Shown: in pieces, positions 43,977 to 51,855 of the stretch
Position numbering within the stretch: position 1 is the first letter of the stretch
Layout of the letters: each line of letters starts with the position of its first letter
DNA from: Bacillus infantis NRRL B-14911
GTDB lineage: Bacteria; Bacillota; Bacilli; Bacillales; Cytobacillaceae
Assembly (NCBI RefSeq): GCF_000473245.1
Contig: NC_022524.1
Span: 458,501 to 522,500, forward strand
Reading direction: 5' to 3'
Length of the DNA stretch: 64,000 nucleotides
Notes under the pieces: generated by a model
What the model saw: the letters and a program-made list of their open reading frames with translations, nothing else
The model's database searches: none
What the model was told of the DNA's origin: nothing
Position numbers and translations under genes: made by a program

Positions 43977-45083
43977 ATGGCAGCTGCAGAAGCAATTAAT
44001 CTCGCTATTGGATTTCTGGCATTTATCGTTGGCATGATTATGTTTTGGTCTTTGCCGGTCCCTGTTTTCTCCTCCAGGCTTAAGGAGGATCTCCCGTTTC
44101 TGTCCATCATTATCCCTGCCAGGAATGAAGAAGGCAGGATTTCACCGCTTCTGCAGTCATTGCAGGAGCAGAGGTTCAGACACTTTGAAATTCTGGTCGT
44201 TGATGACGATTCATCGGACAATACCAGGGCCGTTGCGGAAAGCTATGGTGCCAGGATTCTGAAGAATACAGGCTCGGGTAAATCATCAGCCTGCTGGCAG
44301 GGTGCTGAGCAGGCCAAAGGACATTGGCTATTATTTTTAGACGCAGATACAAAATTCACCAGCGTGGACGGGCTCAGAAATCTTCTTCATTTCTATCAGG
44401 GCAAGGGAGCCAGGGGCATTGTGGCATTACAGCCCTTTCATACCGTTGAGCGCTTGTATGAACACCTCTCCGTTGTATTTAACATCATTGTCGTGGTAGG
44501 GATGAATCTATTTACAATCTGGGGGTCAAAATTTAAAACCGCCGGCTCGTTCGGACCCTGCATTCTTTGCAATCGGGAAGATTACTTTTTGAGCGGAGGG
44601 CATAAAAAAATAGAGGGAGCCATCATGGATGACCTGGCACTGGGTGAGGCATTTCTGGAGCATGATCTCCCGGTCCGCTGCCTCGGCGGCAAAGGGATTA
44701 TTTCCTTGCGCATGTATCCGGAAGGATTGGGCAGCCTTATCGAAGGCTGGTGCAAAAGCTTTGCCGTCGGCAGCAAATCCACTCATCCCGCCGTCATGCT
44801 GATGGTCATCTTCTGGATTGCCGGCAGCTTCATCGCTGCAGGAGCATTGATCTCTTCGATAACTGAATGGAACCCTGCAGCCATAATATTCAGTGCAGCA
44901 CTGTATATACTCTACAGTATTCAAACAGCATGGTTTGCCCGCAGAGTCGGCAACTTCAGATGGGCGATCTTCCCTTTCTACCCGGTATTGTTCATGTTCT
45001 TCGCAGGAATCTATCTATACTCCTTCATCCGCGTCAACATATTCCACTCAGTGAAGTGGAAGGGGCGTAACATTAAGGTTTGA
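43977..45083 (+). CDS. crtQ: 4,4'-diaponeurosporenoate glycosyltransferase (CrtQ)
   Basis: 368 residues, GGAAGGAGG before the ATG at 43977. A family 2 glycosyltransferase domain has SIIIPARNEEGRI, VVDDDSSDNT and the metal-binding FLDADT; one N-terminal membrane segment (about 8-28) and two or three C-terminal ones (about 265-355) hold it in the membrane. It transfers glucose to the C30 carotenoic acid. It is the last gene of the operon; its TGA forms the first bases of a palindromic terminator element. Confidence 0.88.
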   Translation: MAAAEAINLAIGFLAFIVGMIMFWSLPVPVFSSRLKEDLPFLSIIIPARNEEGRISPLLQSLQEQRFRHFEILVVDDDSSDNTRAVAESYGARILKNTGSGKSSACWQGAEQAKGHWLLFLDADTKFTSVDGLRNLLHFYQGKGARGIVALQPFHTVERLYEHLSVVFNIIVVVGMNLFTIWGSKFKTAGSFGPCILCNREDYFLSGGHKKIEGAIMDDLALGEAFLEHDLPVRCLGGKGIISLRMYPEGLGSLIEGWCKSFAVGSKSTHPAVMLMVIFWIAGSFIAAGALISSITEWNPAAIIFSAALYILYSIQTAWFARRVGNFRWAIFPFYPVLFMFFAGIYLYSFIRVNIFHSVKWKGRNIKV

Positions 45084-45340
45084 GCCAGGGGGACAGACCC
45101 CATGGCTCTTTTTTTGAAGCAGGGCCGGGGGGACAGACCCCATGGCTCATTTTTTTGGAGCAGGGCCGGGGGGACAGACCCCATGGCTCATTTTTTGGAG
45201 CAGAGCCGGAGGGACAGACCCCATGGCTCTTTTTTGGAGCAGGGCCGGAGGGACAGGGCCAGGGGGACAGACCCCATGGCTCATTTTTTGGAGCAGGGCC
45301 GGGGGGACAGACCGTTTGGCTCATTTTTTAGCCTGGGCCG
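45081..45340 (+). repeat. Tandem array of palindromic element (about 6-7 units of 40 bp)
   Basis: GAGCC-GGGGGACAGACCCCATGGCTC-T(6-7) units repeat with a period near 40 bp (cores at about 45088, 45128, 45168, 45208, 45262, 45301, plus one partial at 45251). The first unit overlaps the crtQ stop codon and forms a hairpin followed by seven T, so it should terminate the carotenoid operon. The frames that run through it are not genes. Confidence 0.9.
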
Positions 45341-45487
45341 AGTGCCTGTTCCTGTGGTCTTTTAAATTTGACGCAGTTTGCAAGTGGAATGTCGCCATTG
45401 GCTAGTCACAGGGCAGGTTAGGGATGATAATATAATATCTGTTCTGTTAAACAAGCTGAAACGGTAATTAAATTTGCAAGTGTGCAG

Positions 45488-46522
45488 ATGGCCAAAGGAG
45501 GGACGATTATAACTTCTCTTACCCGGATTAAGATGCCAGCAGGATTTTGGACTGGGTTACAGCAATTAGGGATCTCGGCACAAGACGTGGTTCGAAAAGC
45601 ACGAGTGCCCCTCACTATCTTGAATGAACCTGTTGTTACTGCTGCTCAGTATATTGCAATCTGGCAGGCATATTCAGACCTGGTTGACGACATTGCGGAA
45701 GGAATCATTAAACTTACAACAGTTTTTGAAACGGCGCATTATCCACCGGCGGTTTTAGCGGCTTACCATGCGCGTGATTATCGCGATGCACTAAACCGGA
45801 TGGTCAGATATAAACAGCTCTGTCCTCCCGAAAGCTTACTTGTCACTACGGAAGGCGAGTATTGCCATATTGATCTGGAATGGCAGCATACCGGTGAATC
45901 TGGTCCTCCATTGCTGGCAGGCATTACATTATCATTTCTTATAGAGTTAGGGAGAAGAGGCACAGGTAAACCTTTGATTGCGAGATTCGTTGAATTTTCG
46001 CACCCAATGGGCAATGTAAACGCGCTTGAAGCTTATTTCGGCTGCAGTATCCGAATTGGAGCAGATAGAAACCGTTTAACTCTGCATCAAAAAGACCTGG
46101 TCCTCCCTTTTATCTCGTATAACTTAGAATTGCTGGAAGCTTTGACCCCTGTATTGGATCAATCATTGAACGAACAGCAGCGCAGCCGCTCAAACACCGA
46201 AGTGGTTAAGTGGATCATTGAACGCAGCTTAGCAGATGGGCGCCCCAACATTCATACAGTCGCGGGCGAACTGGGAATGAGTGATCGCACCTTACAGCGC
46301 CGGCTAACGGAAGAAGGTACAGGGTTCAATCATCTGCTCGCAGAAGTTCGGCATAGCCAGGCGCGAAAATATTTATCAAACCCTTCTATAGATATTAAAG
46401 AAGTGGCATTCCTGGTTGGCTACGAAGATCAAAATGCATTTTTCCGAGCCTTTCGCCTTTGGGAAGGAGATACTCCTTCAAATTGGCGTAATGAACATAT
46501 GGAGGCAAACTCAATACATTAA
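45488..46522 (+). CDS. AraC-family regulator with arabinose-binding-like N-terminal domain
   Basis: 344 residues if started at the ATG at 45488. An AAAGGAGGG lies inside the first codons (45494-45502), so the real start may be a non-standard ATT (45506) or ATA (45509), or the ATG of MPAGFW further in. The N-terminal 200 residues match the Arabinose_bd type seen in OruR/GadX-like regulators; the C-terminal HTH_18 domain has ELGMSDRTLQRRLTEEG and EVAFLVGYEDQNAFFRAFRLWEG. This subtype is commoner in proteobacteria than Bacillus. The adjacent dehydrogenase gene, 42 nt downstream, is a probable target or partner. Confidence 0.88.
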   Translation: MAKGGTIITSLTRIKMPAGFWTGLQQLGISAQDVVRKARVPLTILNEPVVTAAQYIAIWQAYSDLVDDIAEGIIKLTTVFETAHYPPAVLAAYHARDYRDALNRMVRYKQLCPPESLLVTTEGEYCHIDLEWQHTGESGPPLLAGITLSFLIELGRRGTGKPLIARFVEFSHPMGNVNALEAYFGCSIRIGADRNRLTLHQKDLVLPFISYNLELLEALTPVLDQSLNEQQRSRSNTEVVKWIIERSLADGRPNIHTVAGELGMSDRTLQRRLTEEGTGFNHLLAEVRHSQARKYLSNPSIDIKEVAFLVGYEDQNAFFRAFRLWEGDTPSNWRNEHMEANSIH

Positions 46523-46564
46523 CCTTGTCTTTTTATTGCGATATTACGAGCGGGGGGAAAATTT

Positions 46565-47359
46565 ATGGACATGGGTCTAAAAAATAAAACAGCTCTAGTT
46601 ACAGGTTCCACCCGAGGCATTGGGAGAGCAATTGCTATTGAACTTGCCAAAGAAGGTGTGAATGTACTGATTAATGGACGAAACGGCGAAGAGGTAGAGC
46701 GAATTGTGAATGAAATGAAGTTGGATTTCCCGAATACGGCTCCCGGGAATGCAACGGCAGACATAGTGGATCGCAATCAAAGAGAAGCCTTGTTTAGAAA
46801 GTACCCCAATATTGATATTTTAGTTAACAATATGGGTATTTACGAAATCATGGAATATGAGGACGTTGACGACGAGGTTTGGGAGAAATACTTCCGGACA
46901 AATGTTCTTGCCGCAAATGGATTATCTAAATTTTATTTACCGCAAATGCTGAATAATGGCTTTGGCCGTGTTATCTTTATTGCAAGCGAGGAAGCAGTTA
47001 TGCCTTCAGGACAGATGCCGCAATATTGTATGACAAAATCAATGGTATTATCATTGTCTAAAAGCTTATCTAAATTAACAAAAGGTACGGAAGTCACAGT
47101 CAATACCATTATGCCAGGACCGACACTCTCTGAAAATGTGCATCAAATAATTGATGGGATTTACCCGGATGAGGATATGAGTTTCCCGGAAAAAGAGAAA
47201 AAATTTATGAATTTAAACTTACCTCAATCCGAGTTACAGCGATTTATCAGACCAATAGAAATAGGACGACTGGCTGCATTTGTTTGCAGTCCCTATGCAA
47301 ATGCGTTTAAAGGGTCCCCTATCCGTATGGACGGAGGAATGGTGCCAACTATTTATTAG
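46565..47359 (+). CDS. Short-chain dehydrogenase/reductase
   Basis: 264 residues, classical SDR: cofactor motif TGSTRGIGRAIA (about 14-25), NNMG structural motif, catalytic Ser near 140 (IASEEAVMPSG) and Tyr154-x-x-x-Lys158 (YCMTK). The RNGEE after the first strand suggests NADP(H) preference through the Arg. GGGGGG precedes the ATG at 46565; a Met two codons later is also possible. Substrate unknown; co-directional with the AraC-type regulator. Its TAG is followed within 4 nt by a palindromic element. Confidence 0.9.
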   Translation: MDMGLKNKTALVTGSTRGIGRAIAIELAKEGVNVLINGRNGEEVERIVNEMKLDFPNTAPGNATADIVDRNQREALFRKYPNIDILVNNMGIYEIMEYEDVDDEVWEKYFRTNVLAANGLSKFYLPQMLNNGFGRVIFIASEEAVMPSGQMPQYCMTKSMVLSLSKSLSKLTKGTEVTVNTIMPGPTLSENVHQIIDGIYPDEDMSFPEKEKKFMNLNLPQSELQRFIRPIEIGRLAAFVCSPYANAFKGSPIRMDGGMVPTIY

Positions 47360-47360
47360 A

Positions 47361-47430
47361 AGAACCAAGGGGACAGACCCCGTGGCTCTTTTTTGAAATT
47401 GGGCCGGGGGGTCTGTCCCCATGGCCTCTA
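47361..47430 (+). repeat. Palindromic intergenic element (terminator pair)
   Basis: Left arm AACCAAGGGGACAGACCCCGTGG then CTCTTTTTTG; right arm GGGGGGTCTGTCCCCATGGCC. The arms are inverted copies. It starts right after the SDR stop and ends at the ribosome site of the methyltransferase. Confidence 0.85.
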
Positions 47431-47442
47431 GGAGGCAGATGA

Positions 47443-48267
47443 ATGATAAAATTCGAGATCAATGAAATGACTCAAGCCTTTATCAAGAAATATAAACTCT
47501 TTGAAGAGGATACTGTACAGCAAATCCAGCTGCAGCACCGGCTGGATCTGGCTGCTGCCTTTCAGATCAAGGAAGGCATGCGTGTGCTTGAGGTAGGATG
47601 CGGGCAAGGAGATACAACGGCGGCTCTTGCAGATGCAGTAGGGAATGACGGATTTGTGGTGGCGATGGATGTAGCCAGTCCGGAATATGGGGCGCCGTTC
47701 ACTTTGGGGGAAGCTGCAGAAAGAATTAAGAAATCCTCCTTAGGGAGCCGGGTATCTTTTCACTTTGAAGCCGATCTTGAAGACTTTACAGGGGAGGCTC
47801 CTTTTGATGTGGCAGTTCTGTCTCATTGCTCCTGGTACTTTAAGCGTCCGGAGGACTTGCTCCGCACTTTTACAAGGCTGCGACAGCTGGCAAAAAGGAT
47901 CTGTTTTGCAGAGTGGGACCTGGATTTTACAAGAATGGACCAGCGTGCCCATTTTTGTGCTGCTTCCATTCTCGCTTTATATTCTAATTTTGTAGACAAC
48001 GAGGGGAACATCCAGAACTTGTTTCATAAATCTCGTATCCAGGAGCTGCTGAAGGAGGCAGGATTTACAGTTGAGGGACAATTGACTGTAGATGCGTCTT
48101 ATCTGCAGGATGCCAAATGGGAAAAAGATTATGCGAACAGTATCCGGCCTGAATTTTCAAAAGCACCTGAAATGATCCAGACTTTAGTGAACAGCTATTA
48201 TGAACTGATGAATCACAGCAATGTTAATGAAAAGTCACTTGATAGTTTTATACTTTGTGCAAGATGA
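47443..48267 (+). CDS. Class I SAM-dependent methyltransferase
   Basis: 274 residues, AGGAGG seven nt before the ATG at 47443. Motif I is LEVGCGQGDTTAALADAVG (about 50-68), motif II VVAMDVASPEYG, and motif IV PFDVAVLSHCSWYFKRPEDLL. The N-terminal 35 residues and the C-terminal lid (about 175-274) are helical. The family includes small-molecule and lipid methyltransferases; no substrate can be named. It is bounded on both sides by palindromic elements and looks like a one-gene cassette. Confidence 0.88.
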   Translation: MIKFEINEMTQAFIKKYKLFEEDTVQQIQLQHRLDLAAAFQIKEGMRVLEVGCGQGDTTAALADAVGNDGFVVAMDVASPEYGAPFTLGEAAERIKKSSLGSRVSFHFEADLEDFTGEAPFDVAVLSHCSWYFKRPEDLLRTFTRLRQLAKRICFAEWDLDFTRMDQRAHFCAASILALYSNFVDNEGNIQNLFHKSRIQELLKEAGFTVEGQLTVDASYLQDAKWEKDYANSIRPEFSKAPEMIQTLVNSYYELMNHSNVNEKSLDSFILCAR

Positions 48268-48333
48268 GCCAGGGGGACAGGTCCCTTGGCTCTTTTTGAG
48301 GCGGGGACGGGGGAGCTGTCCCTGCGGCCTCTG
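48265..48333 (+). repeat. Palindromic intergenic element
   Basis: Begins on the TGA of the methyltransferase gene: GAGCCAGGGGGACAGGTCCC then TTGGCTCTTTTTG, followed by a degenerate right arm GGGGACGGGGGAGCTGTCCC. Confidence 0.85.
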
Positions 48334-48539
48334 TAAGCAATCGCTAATTCTGATTGGGTGAAAAAATGTTTATTAAAGAAGCGCAGGAATGTTTCCCGGG
48401 TTTCTTTTTTGTATAGGGAAATTAGGTGAACTGCCTCTCTTTGTCCAGTCCACCTCTAAAATTCTGCATATGATAACAACAAGTATTTAGAAGCGGAAAT
48501 CAGGAATAGGACGATACAGCAGAAGGGGTGGTTTGTACA

Positions 48540-49778
48540 GTGCGGATATTATCAACTGGCCCTATAGAAAATAATCTTGTGAACGGTATCCGGGCCACGC
48601 AGAAACTGACAATCCGATTTGTGAATAGGAATACTGTTAATCCAGCAACAGTAGAAGTCCAGGGATACAGATTAGATGGGACCAGAAGTATATACGTTCT
48701 GGAATTGTTTTCTTTATCGCCAAACCAGGTGATTACTAAGGATTACTATGCCAACCTTAACGCATTTGAATTTATATTCATTGCAAACGGCCCAGGGGAA
48801 GAGGACACGGAAATCTCAGTTTGGGGGAAAAATAATGCCGGGGAATTAATTGACATTCACCGCCTTGTTTCTTCAGAGCTTTTGGGATCTGAAACAGGTC
48901 CCCAAGGAGCATCGGGGCCGCAAGGAGCTCAAGGCACACAAGGAATTAAAGGACCGCAAGGAGCTCAAGGCACACAAGGGGTTCAAGGACCACAAGGAGA
49001 CCAAGGCACACAAGGGGTTCAAGGACCGCAGGGAGATCAGGGCCAGCAAGGGGTTCAAGGACCACAAGGAGACCAAGGCACACAAGGGGTTCAAGGACCG
49101 CAAGGAGATCAGGGCCAGCAAGGAATTCAAGGACCGCAAGGAGCTCAAGGCACACAAGGAATTCAAGGACCGCAAGGGGATCAAGGCACACAAGGAGTTC
49201 TGGGACCGCAGGGAGATCAAGGTCCACAAGGGGTTCAAGGACCGCAGGGAGATCAAGGTACACAAGGGGTTCAAGGACCGCAGGGAGATCAAGGCACACA
49301 AGGAGTTCAAGGACTACAAGGAAACCAAGGGCCACAGGGACCTGTAACTTTAATGGATATAAGAAGCCAAATTTTCCGTAATGCAAATATAACTGTACCT
49401 GGAGGAGAGCGGGAAATTATTACAATCCCCCTTTTGCCTGCTATAACTCTTACAAAAAATACAACTTTAGAACTTACAGGATCTTTTAGAATGGAGTTTA
49501 TTTCTAACGCTACAGCAAATTATTATACGTATGAAGCTATTCTTGACTTAGGCGGGACTGGTATAGGAGGCATGGGAACAGAAGCCGTTTTTTCTAATGA
49601 GGTTTTTAAAAGGGATCTTACCTCAAAAAGTACAATAATAAGCCCTTCAGCCAGTTACTTGCTTCCAAACCTGTCTCCGGGAACATACACTTTTGTTATG
49701 GATATGAATACGGCTGGTGAACAGCTCCTCCAGCGAAAGCTTTATGAATTTGTTTTCTATGTCAAAGTATATTCTTGA
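48540..49778 (+). CDS. Collagen-like repeat surface protein
   Basis: 412 residues from a GTG at 48540, about nine nt after AAGGGGTGG. A globular N-terminal domain (about 1-115) precedes about 50 Gly-X-Y triplets (about 120-272) built from GPQG(A/D)QGTQGVQ-type units, then a 140-residue C-terminal beta-rich domain resembling the C1q/TNF-like caps of BclA proteins. There is no signal peptide and no BclA-type export motif, as in some exosporium glycoproteins that are added from the mother cell. Glutamine and absence of the usual Thr-rich GPT repeats differ from BclA. Spore or cell surface location is inferred. Confidence 0.88.
   Translation: MRILSTGPIENNLVNGIRATQKLTIRFVNRNTVNPATVEVQGYRLDGTRSIYVLELFSLSPNQVITKDYYANLNAFEFIFIANGPGEEDTEISVWGKNNAGELIDIHRLVSSELLGSETGPQGASGPQGAQGTQGIKGPQGAQGTQGVQGPQGDQGTQGVQGPQGDQGQQGVQGPQGDQGTQGVQGPQGDQGQQGIQGPQGAQGTQGIQGPQGDQGTQGVLGPQGDQGPQGVQGPQGDQGTQGVQGPQGDQGTQGVQGLQGNQGPQGPVTLMDIRSQIFRNANITVPGGEREIITIPLLPAITLTKNTTLELTGSFRMEFISNATANYYTYEAILDLGGTGIGGMGTEAVFSNEVFKRDLTSKSTIISPSASYLLPNLSPGTYTFVMDMNTAGEQLLQRKLYEFVFYVKVYS
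48895..49345 (+). repeat. In-gene tandem repeat coding for collagen triplets
   Basis: DNA units of 18 bp (grouped in 36- and 54-bp blocks such as GGACCGCAGGGAGATCAGG) recur in frame. Such arrays commonly change length by slippage or recombination, so the triplet count may vary between strains. Confidence 0.85.
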
Positions 49779-49834
49779 ACCAAGGGGACAGGTCCCGTGG
49801 CTTTTTTGAGCCAAGGGGTCTGTCCCCCTGGCCT
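49776..49834 (+). repeat. Palindromic intergenic element
   Basis: Starts on the TGA of the collagen-like gene: ACCAAGGGGACAGGTCCCGT then GGCTTTTTTG, and right arm GCCAAGGGGTCTGTCCCCCT. Its far end is the breakpoint of the truncated DUF3995 gene on the other strand. Confidence 0.85.
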
Positions 49835-50137
49835 TTTTCAATAGCGCGAAGCAGGAACACAGTTCCACCAGCTATACAAAGCCATTTTGAAAGAGTGGAG
49901 GATTTGATGATGGTGAGCAGATCTGCATGAACTAATAAAAGTACAGATGCAAAAAAAGCAAAGCAGCCAGATAAAAAGTGTGCCTGCCATTCTTGGCTGT
50001 AAAACTCGCAATTGACCATCATCCTTAGTTGGAAGCACCAAATTTACTCCCCACTTACCCCCAAATGCCCAAAAAACGTGTAATATACCCATACTGATTA
50101 ATATAAGAGACGTTATACTTATTATTGCGTTTACCAA
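49835..50137 (-). pseudogene. Truncated, frameshifted DUF3995 membrane protein gene
   Basis: A TTG at 50137 with AGAGGTGG upstream begins a frame with MGILHVFWAFGGKWGVNLVLPT, the start of DUF3995 proteins. The frame is lost in a run of seven A at 49951-49957 (T on the coding strand); the next frame continues as FASVLLLVHADLLTIIKSS...LCIAGGTVFLLRAIE. At that point the palindromic element begins, where family members continue for about 40 more residues. The gene therefore has both a one-base shift and a lost 3' end. Confidence 0.7.
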
Positions 50138-50207
50138 AAGACCACCTCTTCTGCATCATAATTATACTTATTTATTTCTCAATTCAGCACAAATTTTTCC
50201 AAGGAAG

Positions 50208-50265
50208 AACCAAGGGGACAGGTCCCTTGGCTCTTTTGGGCCGAGGGACCTGTCCCCTTGGCCTT
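50208..50265 (+). repeat. Palindromic intergenic element
   Basis: ACCAAGGGGACAGGTCCCTT then GGCTCTTTTGGG and an almost perfect inverted arm GAGGGACCTGTCCCCTTGG; the whole forms a hairpin of more than 50 nt. It separates the DUF3995 remnant from modA. Confidence 0.85.
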
Positions 50266-50328
50266 TCCGGCCATAAATAGTTATGATTATGTATGAATAG
50301 TTTTGTTTAGTTGGAAAGGAAGAAATAT

Positions 50329-51126
50329 ATGAAAAAGCAATTTGTTATTTTATTTTATGTCCTGCTGCTTTTTGGAGTGATGGCAGGGTGTTCGGGTAAT
50401 GAAGCTGAGGATGGACAAGAGGGCGGCAGGGAGAAGAAAGAGGAATTGACAGTTTCTGCGGCGGCAAGCCTTCAAGATGCTCTAGATGATATTAAAGCCT
50501 CTTTTGAAAAAGAACATCCTAATGTGACAGTCAACTTTAACTTTGGGGGTTCAGGGGCACTCCAGCAGCAAATATCCCAAGGAGCACCGGTTGATCTTTT
50601 TTTCTCAGCGGCAGAAGATAAATTCGATAAACTGGTAGAGGATGGGGTAATTGATAGTGCCGACGGATTAGATCTGGTCGGAAATGACCTTGTGCTGGTC
50701 GTGCCAAAGAATTCTAATAAAAACATTCAATCATTTGAAGACCTCGCTAATGCTGATAAAATCTCAATTGGCACCCCGGAGGCTGTGCCCGCAGGACAAT
50801 ATGCCAAGGATACACTGGAATATTTAAATGTATGGAAATCTATCGAAGGCCAAGTTGTTTATGCGAAGGATGTCAGGCAGGTCCTTACATATGTAGAAAC
50901 AAACAATGTTGACGCAGGCATCGTCTATAAAACAGATGCCATGGTTTCGCAAAAGGTAAAGATTGCAGCAACTGCGGAAGAGGATGCCCATGCTCCTATC
51001 ATTTATCCTGTTGGTGTGATTAAGGATAGTGCCCATCCTGAAGAAGCCCATTTATTTTACGATTATCTGCAAAATGAAACGTCAATCAAGATTTTTGAAA
51101 AGCATGGGTTTAAGGGTTTGAGATGA
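50329..51126 (+). CDS. modA: Molybdate-binding lipoprotein ModA
   Basis: 265 residues from the ATG at 50329, after GGAAAGGAAG. A lipoprotein signal peptide ends VMAGC (about residue 20). The mature part is a type 2 periplasmic-binding fold: LTVSAAASLQDALDDI, FGGSGALQQQISQGAPVDLFFSA, the hinge GTPEAVPAGQYAKDTLE, and AGIVYKTDA, all characteristic of ModA and its oxyanion site. It captures molybdate or tungstate outside the cell for a ModBC importer. No modB or modC follows, which is unusual; the partner must lie elsewhere or be missing. Confidence 0.93.
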   Translation: MKKQFVILFYVLLLFGVMAGCSGNEAEDGQEGGREKKEELTVSAAASLQDALDDIKASFEKEHPNVTVNFNFGGSGALQQQISQGAPVDLFFSAAEDKFDKLVEDGVIDSADGLDLVGNDLVLVVPKNSNKNIQSFEDLANADKISIGTPEAVPAGQYAKDTLEYLNVWKSIEGQVVYAKDVRQVLTYVETNNVDAGIVYKTDAMVSQKVKIAATAEEDAHAPIIYPVGVIKDSAHPEEAHLFYDYLQNETSIKIFEKHGFKGLR

Positions 51127-51150
51127 ATTGTGAATAGGTATTTTGTATTC

Positions 51151-51177
51151 AGCTGCCAGTTCAGGCGGCTTTTTTTA
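51151..51177 (+). terminator. Terminator of modA
   Basis: AGCTGCC and GGCGGCT pair (one G-U) around a 6-nt loop, followed by seven T. Variants of the same hairpin recur at 56069, 58176 and 62705. Confidence 0.85.
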
Positions 51178-51233
51178 TATGACAAACAGGACAATGCAGT
51201 TCAAAAATAATTCATAATTCTTATATTTATTTT

Positions 51234-51250
51234 ATACCGTATGGGGGTAT
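51234..51250 (+). promoter_or_regulatory. Possible CsoR-type metal operator
   Basis: ATACCGTATGGGGGTAT resembles the copper-sensing CsoR operators of Bacillales (TACC-N-GGGTA pseudo-palindrome). It lies 35 bp before the YdhK-like gene, with a TATAAT overlapping its right edge. Confidence 0.5.
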
Positions 51251-51284
51251 AATATATAACAACTGATATTGAGGAGTGAATTGA

Positions 51285-51854
51285 ATGAAGAAAAAACTAA
51301 TTAGTGTTCTTAGCCTTGCTGCAGTTATTGGCCTAAGCGGCTGCGGAAATGATTCAAGCACAGAGAATCACAATAATGAAACTAAAGAGGGGCAGACGGA
51401 TCATTCAGAGCATTCGGAAATGAACCATTCTAGTTCCGGGGAAGTGCCTGAAGGGCTAAAAGAAGCAGATAATCCCACATATCCAGTCGGAAGCACAGTT
51501 ATTTTAGAAACCGGCCATATGGATGGAATGGAAGGTGCTGAAGCAGAAGTTTCCGGTGCCTATGACACAACAGTATATGCCGTTTCTTATACGCCAACAA
51601 CTGGTGGGGAGAAGGTGGAAAATCATAAGTGGATCATCCAAGAGGATATAAAAGATGCTGGAGATTCTCCATATAAAGCGGGAGATGAAGTCACTTTGGA
51701 CGTAGAGCATATGGAAGGAATGAAGGGTGCTAAAGCTGTAATTGATTCAGCAGAAAGTACGACTGTTTATATGGTTGATTTCACGCCGACAACAGGTGGA
51801 GAAAAAGTGGAAAATCACCAGTGGGTTACAGGAGACGAGATTTCAGCGAAATAG
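51285..51854 (+). CDS. YdhK-like DUF1541 lipoprotein
   Basis: 189 residues, start at 51285 after GAGG. Lipoprotein signal peptide ends LSGC (about residue 20), then a His/Asn/Glu-rich stretch with HSEHSEMNHS that could bind metal. Two DUF1541 repeats follow: NPTYPVGSTVILETGHMDGMEGA...VYAVSYTPTTGGEKVENHKWI and the second with DVEHMEGMKGA...VYMVDFTPTTGGEKVENHQWV. Many homologues lie beside copper export genes. A possible CsoR operator upstream supports copper induction, but no copper pump is nearby here. Confidence 0.9.
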   Translation: MKKKLISVLSLAAVIGLSGCGNDSSTENHNNETKEGQTDHSEHSEMNHSSSGEVPEGLKEADNPTYPVGSTVILETGHMDGMEGAEAEVSGAYDTTVYAVSYTPTTGGEKVENHKWIIQEDIKDAGDSPYKAGDEVTLDVEHMEGMKGAKAVIDSAESTTVYMVDFTPTTGGEKVENHQWVTGDEISAK

Positions 51855-51855
51855 A

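Noticed and set aside
45080-45405. Several overlapping frames encoding Gly/Pro/Gln-rich peptides such as GDRPHGSFFEAG
   Set aside because: They are translations of the palindromic repeat array; both strands are open because of composition, and there is no ribosome site or family.
48850-49386. Long frames in other frames and on the minus strand over the collagen-like gene
   Set aside because: They mirror the repetitive Gly-X-Y DNA; codon periodicity and globular flanking domains support only the plus frame at 48540.
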